Below, piece after piece: positions 18,147 to 26,582 of a DNA stretch of 64,000 bases. Under the pieces are notes generated by a model that ran no database searches, was not told where the DNA came from, and saw nothing but the letters and a program-made list of their open reading frames with translations. Source of the DNA: Ectothiorhodospiraceae bacterium (GTDB taxonomy: Bacteria > Pseudomonadota > Gammaproteobacteria > HK1); NCBI GenBank assembly GCA_024234875.1, contig JACKNM010000004.1, positions 1-64,000 of the forward strand. Reading direction: 5' to 3'. The stretch's first letter is position 1; each line of letters opens with the position of its first letter. Position numbers and translations under genes: made by a program.

Positions 18147-18566
18147 ATGCACACGGAGCGGCAGCCGGCGGGTGGCGACGACGTCGCGGTTCTCCTCGCC
18201 GAGGACAACACGCTCAACCAGGAGCTGATCTGCGACCTGCTCGAAGAGACCGGGTACGTCGTCACGATCACCGTCGACGGCGCGCAGGCGCTCGAGGCGT
18301 ACCGCCGCGGCGACTACCGGATCGTGCTCATGGACATGCAGATGCCGGTGATGGATGGACTGACGGCAACCCGCGCCATCCGCTCGTTCGAGAGGTCCGC
18401 CGGCCGGCCGCGAACGCCGGTCGTCGCCCTCACCGGCAACGCGACCGAGGACACCCGCAGGTCGGCGCTCGAGGCAGGCGTCGACGCCTTTCTCACCAAG
18501 CCCTTCGACCTCGCGGTATTGATGGCGACCCTCGACGAGTGGTCGGCCGTCGCCGAGTCCGACTGA
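18147..18566 (+). CDS. single-domain response regulator (receiver only)
   Basis: This 139-residue protein consists of one receiver domain. The acidic pair is in LLAEDNTLNQ, the phospho-acceptor is Asp63 in LMDMQMPVMDG, the Thr switch is in VALTGNAT and the Lys is in FLTKPFD. There is no DNA-binding or enzymatic output domain, so it acts by phosphotransfer or protein contact, as CheY- and Spo0F-like proteins do. ATG 18147 is chosen because GGAAGGGG lies ~11 nt upstream; in-frame starts at 18096 and 18126 only add low-complexity residues. It is followed 31 nt later by a periplasmic-binding lipoprotein gene and then a hybrid kinase, its likely phosphate source. Confidence 0.88.
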   Translation: MHTERQPAGGDDVAVLLAEDNTLNQELICDLLEETGYVVTITVDGAQALEAYRRGDYRIVLMDMQMPVMDGLTATRAIRSFERSAGRPRTPVVALTGNATEDTRRSALEAGVDAFLTKPFDLAVLMATLDEWSAVAESD

Positions 18567-18597
18567 AACGCGCCGCGAGCACCGAAGGCCCGTCGGC

Positions 18598-19767
18598 GTG
18601 CGCCCCTCCCGAACTCCTACCCCGAGCGATCGCGTCCTGCCGCGACGCCGCTTCCCCCGCGGGCGCCCGGTGCTGGCTCGCGCCGCGGCGGTGGTGCTCG
18701 CGGGCCTGCTCGCGGGGTGCGGACCCGACGAGCCGTTTCGCCTCGGATTCATCGGTGGTCTGTCCGACCGCAACTCCGACGTCGGGCTCTCGGGGCATCG
18801 CGCCGTCGTCCTCGCGGTCGAGCAGATCAACCGCGACGGTGGCCTCGGGGGCCGGCGCGTGGAGCTCATCGCGCGTGACGACGCTCAGAACCCGGCCACC
18901 GCGGTGGCGGCGGCGAGAGAGCTGGCCGAATCGGGAGTCGACGCGGTGATCGGCCCGTTCATGAGCAGCATGGCGGCGGTTGTCGCGCCGATCCTCGACG
19001 AGGCGGGCATCGTCCTCGTCAGCCCGACGATCAGCAGCCTCGACTTCTTCGGCCACGACGACCACCTCATTCGCATCAACCGCACCACCCGCGACAACGC
19101 GCGGGACTACGCGCGGGTCCTGCTCGACCGCGGCCAGCGGCGGGTGGCGGTGGCCCTGGACGTCCGCAACCGGGCGTTCACCGAGTCCTGGCTCGCGGAG
19201 TTCCGCGCCGCGCTCGCCGCCCTGGGGGGCGAGGTGGTCACCGCGGTCGAGTACGTGTCGGCCGCCGACACCGATTTCGAGGCGGTGGTGCGCGCGATGC
19301 TCGAGCAGCCCGCGGACGGCCTGTTCTTCGTCTCCGGAGCGCTCGACGTCGCGCGCCTGGCGCAACGGGCGCGAACGCTCGCGCCGACCCTGCCCATCGG
19401 CGCGGCCGAATGGGCCGGCACCGAGCAGCTCGTCGAGCTCGGCGGTGATGTCGTGGAAGGGCTGCTGATCATCCAGAACTTCGACCGCGCCGACGGCTCG
19501 CAGCGCTACCTCGAGTTCCGGGAGGCGTACTTCAACCGGTTCCAGCACGACCCGGGCTACAGCTCGGTCATGGCCCACGACGCCGCCACCGTCCTGTTCG
19601 AGGCGGTTCGACGACGCACGGCCGACCAGTCCCTCAAGGATGCGGTGATCCGGGACGGTCCGTACCAGGGCCTGCAACAGGTCATCGAGTTCGACGCCAA
19701 CGGCGACACCCAGCGCAAGGTCTACTTCACGCAGGTGCGAAACGGCACTTTCGAGCTGATCGAATGA
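18598..19767 (+). CDS. periplasmic-binding lipoprotein, Leu/Ile/Val-type (signalling-associated)
   Basis: This 389-residue protein is a periplasmic-binding protein of the branched-chain amino-acid type (Peripla_BP_6). It has a lipoprotein signal ending LLAGC at residues ~37-41, then LGFIGGLSD, the hinge segment AVEQINRDGGLGGRRVEL and VIGPFMSSM. The GTG at 18598 gives a complete lipoprotein signal; a GTG 24 codons later is also possible. No permease or ATPase gene is nearby. Instead it sits between a receiver gene and a hybrid histidine kinase gene, 13 nt before the latter. This context suggests a ligand-capturing co-receptor, as TorT is for TorS or LuxP for LuxQ, rather than a transporter subunit. 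Confidence 0.87.
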   Translation: MRPSRTPTPSDRVLPRRRFPRGRPVLARAAAVVLAGLLAGCGPDEPFRLGFIGGLSDRNSDVGLSGHRAVVLAVEQINRDGGLGGRRVELIARDDAQNPATAVAAARELAESGVDAVIGPFMSSMAAVVAPILDEAGIVLVSPTISSLDFFGHDDHLIRINRTTRDNARDYARVLLDRGQRRVAVALDVRNRAFTESWLAEFRAALAALGGEVVTAVEYVSAADTDFEAVVRAMLEQPADGLFFVSGALDVARLAQRARTLAPTLPIGAAEWAGTEQLVELGGDVVEGLLIIQNFDRADGSQRYLEFREAYFNRFQHDPGYSSVMAHDAATVLFEAVRRRTADQSLKDAVIRDGPYQGLQQVIEFDANGDTQRKVYFTQVRNGTFELIE

Positions 19768-19780
19768 AGGCCGCGACGCG

Positions 19781-22276
19781 ATGAGCGACCGGCGCACCGC
19801 GATCGGCCCCCCGGCGACCGGTCCGGTCGCGGGCCGCTCGCTGCGCACGCGCCTCCTCTGGCTCGGGCTGCTGCCGTTGCTGGTGGTCTTCCCGCTGGTC
19901 CTCGGTCTCCTGGTGGCGGTCGGTGGCTCGCTGTACGACGCGCGCGTGCAGGCCACCGCGCGCAGCCACCTCGCGACCGCCCACAGCCACCTCTACCAGC
20001 AGCAGGTCCAGCTCGAGAAGTACATCCAGCAGATGGTGCAGACGAGTCGCCTGCAGGCCGTCCTCGCCGACCCCGACCAGATGGGTCTGTTGGGCGAGGT
20101 GCTCGCCGCGCGCGCCGACGCGGCGCGACTCGACTTCCTCGTCGTCAGCGACGAGTCGGGGCGCGTGGTGGCGGCGAGCCCCTCGCTCGCGCCCGCGACC
20201 GCGCTGCCCATGGGCTACGTGCTGAGCCAGGCCATCACCGGCGTCCTGACGTCGGGCTACGAGCGCCTCGACGCCGAGGCCATCGCGACCGTGTTGCCGA
20301 CACTGAGGCGAGGCGCCGACGAGGAATCGGCCACCGCCTCGCCTGCCCACCTCCTGACCACGGGCGGCCTGGTGGTCAGCGCCGCCGCGCACTTCCCCTA
20401 CAGCAATCGCTATCCCAACGCGGTCCTCTACGGCGGCGTGCTCCTCGACGGGAACGCCGGAGTCATCGAGCGCGTTCGCGACGTCGTCTTCCCCGTCGGT
20501 CGCGGTACCGGTGACACCGGTGGGGTGGCCGCCATCCTGGCCGGCGACCGGCAGGTGGCGACCACACTGGGCGCTGCGGATGGTCGGCAGGCGATCGGCA
20601 CCCGCGCGCCACCGGAGGTGGTCGAGTCCGTGCTCGTGCGCGGTGAGCGACTCATCGGGACCTCCGAGCTCCTGGGCATTCCCTACATCACGTCGTACGA
20701 GCCGATCGTCGGAGCGCGCGGAGAGCCGCTCGGCATGCTCCTCGCCGCAATCCCCGAGGCACCGATCCGGCACGAGAAGTGGCTCCTGATCGGTAGCGTC
20801 ACCGCCTTGCTCGCGGTGGCCATGCTGGCGCTGACGATGGCATTTCGCCGCGGCACCGGAGACGTCGTCCGTCGACTCGGCAGCACCATGCAGTCGATGC
20901 GAGCCGCGCAGTCCGGAGACCGGGCGGTCCGTGTCCCGGTCGGACGGGCGGCGGACGAGATCGACCAGCTCGGAGCTCACTTCAACGCGCTGATCGAGAC
21001 CGTGGCTCACCAGGAGTCCGAGCGTGAGCGAGACCTTCGAGAGAAGTCCGCGCTGAACGCCGAGCTCGAGCACCATCGGAATCACCTCGAGGAGATGGTG
21101 GCTCGGCGCACCGCGGAGCTGGCGCGAGCGCGCGACGAGGCCGAGAGCGCGAGCAAGGCGAAGAGCCGGTTCCTGGCCAATGTGTCCCACGAGATCCGAA
21201 CCCCGATGAACGCGATCTCCGGCTTCGCGCAGCTGCTGCGCCGGCAGATCACCGAGCCGCGCCAGGCCAAGCGCGTCGACGCGATCATCCAGGCGACCAT
21301 GCACCTGCTGGGGATCGTGAACGACATCCTGGACTTCTCGGCCATCGAGGCGGACCGGGTGTCGCTGGAGTCGATCCAGTTCGACGTCCCGTCGCTGCTC
21401 GACAACGTGCGCCGCATCGTCGAGGCACCGGCTCGGGACAAGGGCCTCGCACTGGAGATCGAGATCGACCCCGAGCTGGTCGGCGCCACACTGGTCGGCG
21501 ACTCCCTGCGCCTCGGGCAGATCCTCATCAACCTCTGCACCAATGCGGTGAAGTTCACCGAGCACGGCGGCGTGCACGTGAAGGCAGCGTCGGTCGACGC
21601 AGATGCCGGCTCCGTGGTCGTGCAGTTCGACGTCGCCGACACCGGGATCGGCATCGCCGCCGATGCGCAGGACCGGATCTTCGAGGCCTTCGAGCAGGCC
21701 GAGACCTCGGCAACCCGACATCACGGCGGCACGGGCCTCGGCCTCGCGATCAGCCGTCGGCTGGTCGAGCTGATGGGTGGCCAGCTCGGGGTCGAGAGCG
21801 AGCCGGGCCGAGGGAGCACGTTCTGGTGCCGGCTCGAGCTCCGCCGGGGCCGACCGGCGGATGGCGACCACGTCGGAGCCGCCCCGGCCGCTCGCGGGCT
21901 TCCGCGGGGTGCGCGCATCCTCCTCGTCGAGGACAACGACGTCAGCCAGACCGTGGCTCTCGAGACCCTGGAGTCGATCGGTGTTCGGGCCGATCTCGCG
22001 CGCAACGGTAGCGAGGCGCTGGCGATGATCGGCAGCGCCCGCTACGACCTCGTGCTGATGGACCTGCAGATGCCAGTGATGAACGGAATCGAGGCCACGC
22101 GCCGGATTCGTGCGCTCGACGAGGGGCGCACGGTCCCGATCGTGGCGGTGACCGCCAACGCCTTCGAGACGGACCGCGAGCTGGCCCGGGAGGCCGGCAT
22201 GAACGACTTCCTGGCCAAGCCGATCGACAGCGCGCGCCTTCAGACCACGCTCGCGCACTGGCTCGAGGCGAGCTGA
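19781..22276 (+). CDS. hybrid sensor histidine kinase with periplasmic domain, HAMP and receiver
   Basis: This is an 831-residue membrane kinase. Spans are near residues 24-47 and 334-355, enclosing a ~285-residue periplasmic sensor with Cache-like segments (VVSDESGRVVAASPS). A HAMP region and coiled coil follow to ~455. The dimerisation/phosphoacceptor helix contains His470 in NVSHEIRTPMN. The ATPase domain has the N box NLCTNAVKF, G1 DTGIGIA and G2 GGTGLGLAISRRL. A C-terminal receiver has Asp761 in LMDLQMPVMNG. No Hpt domain is present, so any further relay needs an external one or direct transfer. It follows the binding lipoprotein by 13 nt and is the probable partner of that protein and of the separate receiver. 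Confidence 0.93.
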   Translation: MSDRRTAIGPPATGPVAGRSLRTRLLWLGLLPLLVVFPLVLGLLVAVGGSLYDARVQATARSHLATAHSHLYQQQVQLEKYIQQMVQTSRLQAVLADPDQMGLLGEVLAARADAARLDFLVVSDESGRVVAASPSLAPATALPMGYVLSQAITGVLTSGYERLDAEAIATVLPTLRRGADEESATASPAHLLTTGGLVVSAAAHFPYSNRYPNAVLYGGVLLDGNAGVIERVRDVVFPVGRGTGDTGGVAAILAGDRQVATTLGAADGRQAIGTRAPPEVVESVLVRGERLIGTSELLGIPYITSYEPIVGARGEPLGMLLAAIPEAPIRHEKWLLIGSVTALLAVAMLALTMAFRRGTGDVVRRLGSTMQSMRAAQSGDRAVRVPVGRAADEIDQLGAHFNALIETVAHQESERERDLREKSALNAELEHHRNHLEEMVARRTAELARARDEAESASKAKSRFLANVSHEIRTPMNAISGFAQLLRRQITEPRQAKRVDAIIQATMHLLGIVNDILDFSAIEADRVSLESIQFDVPSLLDNVRRIVEAPARDKGLALEIEIDPELVGATLVGDSLRLGQILINLCTNAVKFTEHGGVHVKAASVDADAGSVVVQFDVADTGIGIAADAQDRIFEAFEQAETSATRHHGGTGLGLAISRRLVELMGGQLGVESEPGRGSTFWCRLELRRGRPADGDHVGAAPAARGLPRGARILLVEDNDVSQTVALETLESIGVRADLARNGSEALAMIGSARYDLVLMDLQMPVMNGIEATRRIRALDEGRTVPIVAVTANAFETDRELAREAGMNDFLAKPIDSARLQTTLAHWLEAS

Positions 22277-22337
22277 GCCATCGCTCGCCGCCCGCCACGG
22301 AGCGGGCGCGCCGGAGGCCGACCCGCGACCCCGGGGG

Positions 22338-22368
22338 GTCGAGGAAGCGCTCGACGCGCTTCCTCGAC
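22338..22368. terminator. strong hairpin between convergent genes
   Basis: Positions 22338-22350 and 22356-22368 are a perfect 13-bp inverted repeat (GTCGAGGAAGCGC and its complement) with the 5-nt loop TCGAC. It lies 61 nt after the kinase stop and 6 nt after the stop of the convergent small gene. There is no T-run, but symmetry and position fit a shared bidirectional terminator. Confidence 0.7.
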
Positions 22369-22374
22369 GATCGG

Positions 22375-22680
22375 TCATGCCGCGTGCGTGAGGGCCGGCC
22401 TGGCTCCCTTGCCGCGCACCTCGGCCTCCTCGACCTCCGCCGCCGCGATGGCGCGGTCGAGCGCGTCGCGCAGTGCCTTGGCCGACGCGAGCGTCAGCTC
22501 GACACCGGCACGCGCTCCCGGCTCCATCGCGCCGTTGACGAAGTCGAGCGTGATGACGTCTCCGAGCGGCGCGTGGCGCGCGTGATCGTAGGCCACCACC
22601 GAGCTGGTGAGCGGGAACCACTGGTCACCGCGCTTGGCCATTCCCTCGGCCGGGGCGATCTCGACGATCGATGTGCACAT
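22375..22680 (-). CDS. small conserved protein of unknown function
   Basis: This 101-residue soluble protein begins MCTSIVEIAPAEGMAKRGDQ and ends with an alpha-helical, Ala/Glu-rich tail. It may be a member of the DUF6295 family, recalled from its N terminus but not verified. There is no signal peptide, membrane span or catalytic motif that can be named. The ATG at 22680 follows GAGGGCGAG and lies 10 nt beyond the stop of the dienelactone-hydrolase gene, so the two are cotranscribed. A longer frame upstream lies within that gene and is not used. A role accessory to the hydrolase is inferred only from position. Confidence 0.75.
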   Translation of the reverse strand: MCTSIVEIAPAEGMAKRGDQWFPLTSSVVAYDHARHAPLGDVITLDFVNGAMEPGARAGVELTLASAKALRDALDRAIAAAEVEEAEVRGKGARPALTHAA

Positions 22681-22690
22681 GCGCTCGCCC

Positions 22691-23446
22691 TCAACCGCCG
22701 AGATGCTTGCCGAAGAAGGCGAAGACCTTGCTCCAGCCGTCCATCGCCGCCTCCGGCCGGTACAGCGGGCGATGCCAGTAGAAGATGCCGTGGCCGGCAT
22801 CGTCGTAGCGGTAGAACTCGTAGGACTTGCCGTGCTGCTTCAGCGCCGCCTCGTGCTGGTCCACCTGCTCGGGGCTGGGTGCGCGGTCGTCGTTGCCGAA
22901 GATTCCGAGCAGCGGGCAGCACAGGTCCGCCGTCATGTCGATCGGCGCGACCGGCGTCTTGGCGTTGAGCTCGTCGCGCCCCATGACCACGCGCCCACCC
23001 CAGAGGTCCACGCAGGCGTCGACGTCGTCGCGCTGGCAGGCGTAGATGAACGCATGGCGACCGCCCGAGCAGGAGCCGAAGATCCCGACCTTCCCGCTCG
23101 ACTGCGGCTGGGCCCGCATCCACTTCACCGCGGCCGCGGTGTCGCCGACCATCTGCGCGTCGGCGATGCCGCCATCGGCGCGCACCTTGGCGGCGACGTC
23201 GTCCGGATTGCCGCCGCCGGCCCGCTCGTAGAGGTTGGCGCAGATGGCCATGTAGCCGTGGTGCGCGAAGCGTCGTGTGGTCTCGATGTAGAGCTCGCTC
23301 CACCCGGGAAGGTGATGGACGAGGACGACACCGGGGAACGGGCCGTTCCCCTCCGGCGTCGCCACGTAGGCGGTGATCGGCGTTCCACCATCGCCCTCGA
23401 TGGTGATGTTCTGGCAGGTCATTCCTCGGTAGAAGGACATCGGCAT
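22691..23446 (-). CDS. dienelactone hydrolase family protein
   Basis: This 251-residue alpha/beta hydrolase has the cysteine nucleophile elbow GSCSGGRHA near residue 120 (DLH enzymes use Cys rather than Ser), an acidic residue in GNDDRAP near residue 180 and the catalytic His in DDAGHGIFYW near residue 215. Family members hydrolyse dienelactones in chloroaromatic or hydroxyquinol breakdown, or other small esters. It is upstream of the small conserved gene and divergent from another alpha/beta hydrolase. No ring-cleavage dioxygenase is present in the window, so the natural substrate is unknown. Confidence 0.9.
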   Translation of the reverse strand: MPMSFYRGMTCQNITIEGDGGTPITAYVATPEGNGPFPGVVLVHHLPGWSELYIETTRRFAHHGYMAICANLYERAGGGNPDDVAAKVRADGGIADAQMVGDTAAAVKWMRAQPQSSGKVGIFGSCSGGRHAFIYACQRDDVDACVDLWGGRVVMGRDELNAKTPVAPIDMTADLCCPLLGIFGNDDRAPSPEQVDQHEAALKQHGKSYEFYRYDDAGHGIFYWHRPLYRPEAAMDGWSKVFAFFGKHLGG

Positions 23447-23663
23447 CTGCTCCGCTCGGTGGGATGGGTGGTGGTCAGTGACGGCGCGTGGCCTCAGATT
23501 AGCGGGTCTCGTCCCCGCTGGTCGACCGCGGTCCCCGACGCAGGCCGCGTCACGGCCTGGGGCCGGGCACCGCCGGTGCTGGCCAGCGGGTGCCCGCTCG
23601 TGGTCTGCTCGGGGGTCATCCGCGCCTGACGACGGCGCGACTCGCTGCAGCGGAGAGGAACCG

Positions 23664-24485
23664 ATGCCGACCTTCCAGCATCAGGACATCGAGGTGTTCT
23701 ATCGCGAGGCGGGCGAGGGCGAGCCACTGCTGCTCGGGCACAGCTCGACCGGCTCCAGCGCGCAATGGCGCACGTTCCTCGAGTCGGCCGCCCGGCACCA
23801 TCGGGTGGTCGCGCCGGACCACATCGGATACGGCAGGTCAGGGCCCTATCGGGGCGCGAGGTCCCTCCTCGCCCAGGAGCTCGGGATCCTGGAGTCACTG
23901 CTGGTCGGTCTCGGAGCACCGACCCACCTCGTCGGCCACTCCTACGGCGGCCACCTGCTCACCCGGCTCGCGCTACGCCACCCGGACCGGGTGCGCAGCC
24001 TCACCCTGATCGAGCCGACGCTCTTCTTCCTGCTCGCCGAGCACGGCCGCGAGGCCGAGTACGAGGAGATCCGGCTGGTCGCCGACCGGCTCGACCTCGA
24101 CGTGGCCGAGGGCGACCCCGAGCGAGCGGCGCGCGGATTCATCGACTACTGGGTCGGCCAGGGCGCCTACGACGCCATGGAGCCGCGTGTCCGCGACTCC
24201 GTCTCCGCCGCCATCGGCAAGGTGGTGGTGGAATGGCCGAGCAGCTTCGAGCCGCGCGGGGTGGGGCCACGCACGCTGGCGCGCCTCGACATGCCGGCCC
24301 TGCTCCTGGTCGGCACCCGCACCACGTCGCCCGCGCGCGGGGTGGTCGAGCTACTCGGCACGATGCTTCCCGATGCCCGGGTGGTGGAGATTCCCGGGGC
24401 CGGGCACATGGGGCCGGTCACCCACGCGGCCCTCTACGAGGCGGCCATCGCGGAGTTCCTCGCCAGCCTTCGCGGCGAGCGATGA
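23664..24485 (+). CDS. alpha/beta hydrolase
   Basis: This 273-residue cytosolic hydrolase has an oxyanion-hole segment LLGHSSTGSSAQW near residue 25, the nucleophile elbow VGHSYGGHLL near residue 92, an acid near VGTRTTS and the catalytic His in GAGHMGPVTH near residue 250. The ATG at 23664 is supported by GGAGAGGAA 4 nt upstream; the open frame continues 5' without homology. It is divergent from the dienelactone hydrolase gene. Epoxide/haloalkane-type or carboxylesterase activity are all possible. No single specificity can be chosen. Confidence 0.88.
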   Translation: MPTFQHQDIEVFYREAGEGEPLLLGHSSTGSSAQWRTFLESAARHHRVVAPDHIGYGRSGPYRGARSLLAQELGILESLLVGLGAPTHLVGHSYGGHLLTRLALRHPDRVRSLTLIEPTLFFLLAEHGREAEYEEIRLVADRLDLDVAEGDPERAARGFIDYWVGQGAYDAMEPRVRDSVSAAIGKVVVEWPSSFEPRGVGPRTLARLDMPALLLVGTRTTSPARGVVELLGTMLPDARVVEIPGAGHMGPVTHAALYEAAIAEFLASLRGER

Positions 24486-24546
24486 TCGCCACCGACAGCC
24501 GGCGGGCTCCGACCCACCGATCTCGGGACCCGGCGCACGCCCGCCG

Positions 24547-26358
24547 TCAGCTCTCGCGCGGTGGCACGTAGCGCTGACCGATGGCCGGCGCGTTGACGCC
24601 GATGCCAGGCAGCTCCCACACCCCGGCACCCGGCGGGTTGAGGTCGCCGCTGATGTTGGCGTCGATGAGGTACGGCCGCCCGGCGTCGATTCCGGCGCGA
24701 ATCGCATCCCCGAGATCGCCGGGCCGGTCGATGCTCACCCCCTCGACACCCGCCGAGCGCGCCATCGCCGCGAAGTCCGGGTTGTACGGCTCGCCGGTCT
24801 GCGGATGGCGGAAGTCGGTCGCCAGCTCGCGGCGTCCGAGATAACCGCGCTGCAGGCCGCGAATCGAGCCGTACGCGTAGTTGTTCCACACCACCCAGAC
24901 CACCGGGATCTCGTACTCGACCGCGGTGCCGAGCACGCTCGCGTGCATGAAGAACGCGCCGTCCCCGCAGACCGACACCGCGGGGCGATCCGGCGCGGCG
25001 AGCTTCGCCCCGAGCACGCCGGCGACCCCGAAGCCCATCGGCCCGAACCCCATCGAGCCGATCAGGGAGTCCGGCCGCCTCGGCTTGCAGAACTGGAGCA
25101 GCCAGTTGTGATGGACGCCGATGTCGCTGACGAGGATGGCGTCCTCGGGCAATGCCTTGTCGATCTCCGCCGCCGCTCGCTGTGGGTTGATCGGCGTCGC
25201 CTCGTCGGCGAGCCCGGGCGCGACGAAACGGTCCCATTCCGCGCGATAGGTGTCGATCTCGGCCAACCATTCGCGCGTCGGACCGGAATCGGACCGGGCG
25301 TGCCCGCGCCGGTCCAGCTCGTCGAGGAGCTGGCGCAGGAAGGTCCGCACGTCGGCCATCAGCCCCAGAGCGACCGGGTAGTTGCGGCCGATCTCCTCCG
25401 GGTCGATGTCGACGTGGATGAGTCGGGTCGGCGGGATGGTGAAGGAGTATCCGTCGATCCACGAGCTCGCGGTGCGGTCGTCGAAGCGCACCCCGAGCGC
25501 GAGCAGGACGTCCGCCTGCCGGCACGCGTGGTTCGACTGGTAGGTGCCACCGCGCTGGACCAGCCCCAGCGCCAGAGGGTGGTCCTCCGGGATCGCGCCG
25601 AGCCCGCTGGCCGACGACGCCACCGGGATCTGCAGCCGCTCGGCGAGCGCGAGCAGGGCCTGCGTCGCGCCACCGTAACGCACCCCCTGCCCGACGACGA
25701 TCACCGGGCGGCGGGCGGCGGTCAGCATGTCCACCGCCCTGACCACGCCCTCCGGGTCCGCGCCACAGCGCGAGGAGATGTTCGCGGTCCACTCCTGCGG
25801 ATTCGGCGTCTCCTCGGCCGCCGCCTCCTTGAAGACGTCGAAGGGCACGTCGAGCACCACCGGCCCGGGGCGCCCGGTGACCATGGTCTTCCATGCCTGG
25901 CGGACCATCAGCGGCACCTGCTCGCCGCGGGTCGGCTGGTAGACGCGCTTGCAGTAGGCACGAACGGTCGACGGGAAGTCGGCCTGGTAGTGGCGGTACA
26001 GCTCCTGGAACGCGCCGCGGCCGAACTGGCTGGTCGGCACGTTGCCGGTGATGGCGAGGAAGGGCACCGAGTCCAGGTACGCGTTACCGAGGCAGATCGG
26101 CATGTTCGCCGAGCCGGGCCCGCAGGAGGTGAAGGTCGCGGTCGGTTGGCCGGAGACGCGATAGAAGACATCGGCCATGAACCCCGCCACCGACTCGTGG
26201 TGCACGGAGATGGTGTCGATGTCCGCCGAGCGCTCGTGCATCGCATCGATGATGCTGATGTTGCCGTGCCCGCACAGGCCGAACAGGTACGGGACCTTCT
26301 CGCGGATCAGGTAGTCGACGATGACCTGACCGCCATTGAGCTGATTGTCGTTCGCCAT
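24547..26358 (-). CDS. thiamine-diphosphate enzyme, acetolactate synthase-like
   Basis: This 603-residue protein has the three-domain layout of ThDP decarboxylases and synthases. The PYR domain has its catalytic Glu55 in SVHHESVAGF. A central FAD/nucleotide-like domain follows (VIVVGQGVRYGG). The PP domain has the GDG...NN cofactor motif (VCGDGAFF then WNNYAYG). The family includes acetolactate synthase, glyoxylate carboligase, oxalyl-CoA decarboxylase and sulfoacetaldehyde acetyltransferase. No small regulatory ilvN-like gene is adjacent, arguing against the biosynthetic enzyme. The ATG at 26358 is preferred to an upstream start since MANDNQ begins the family N terminus. It lies 224 nt downstream of a sugar-type ABC operon. 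Confidence 0.87.
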   Translation of the reverse strand: MANDNQLNGGQVIVDYLIREKVPYLFGLCGHGNISIIDAMHERSADIDTISVHHESVAGFMADVFYRVSGQPTATFTSCGPGSANMPICLGNAYLDSVPFLAITGNVPTSQFGRGAFQELYRHYQADFPSTVRAYCKRVYQPTRGEQVPLMVRQAWKTMVTGRPGPVVLDVPFDVFKEAAAEETPNPQEWTANISSRCGADPEGVVRAVDMLTAARRPVIVVGQGVRYGGATQALLALAERLQIPVASSASGLGAIPEDHPLALGLVQRGGTYQSNHACRQADVLLALGVRFDDRTASSWIDGYSFTIPPTRLIHVDIDPEEIGRNYPVALGLMADVRTFLRQLLDELDRRGHARSDSGPTREWLAEIDTYRAEWDRFVAPGLADEATPINPQRAAAEIDKALPEDAILVSDIGVHHNWLLQFCKPRRPDSLIGSMGFGPMGFGVAGVLGAKLAAPDRPAVSVCGDGAFFMHASVLGTAVEYEIPVVWVVWNNYAYGSIRGLQRGYLGRRELATDFRHPQTGEPYNPDFAAMARSAGVEGVSIDRPGDLGDAIRAGIDAGRPYLIDANISGDLNPPGAGVWELPGIGVNAPAIGQRYVPPRES

Positions 26359-26582
26359 GGATGCTCGCCTGTCCTCGCCTTGAGTGCGACTCCCCGATTG
26401 CGGGGCTCGATCAGGCGATGCTGCATGTTCGCGCCCGCACCGACAACCCCGGGCGGGCTCGACGACGCGCGAGGACGGAGGCCGGCGCACGGTGGTGGTC
26501 GGCGTCGACTCGCCACCGGAGTCGACGCGGTGACGTCGATGTGGGAGGGCCAGTGGCCGCGCGCCCGGGGCGCGGTCAGCGG

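Noticed and set aside
19727..22621. A 964-codon open frame on the minus strand
   Set aside because: It is antisense to the hybrid histidine kinase, whose motifs are unambiguous; composition is that of a shadow frame.
26392..26405. CCCCG-ATTG-CGGGG hairpin as terminator of the sugar-type ABC operon
   Set aside because: The stem is only 5 bp without a T-run and lies about 180 nt after the ATPase stop; too weak to call.
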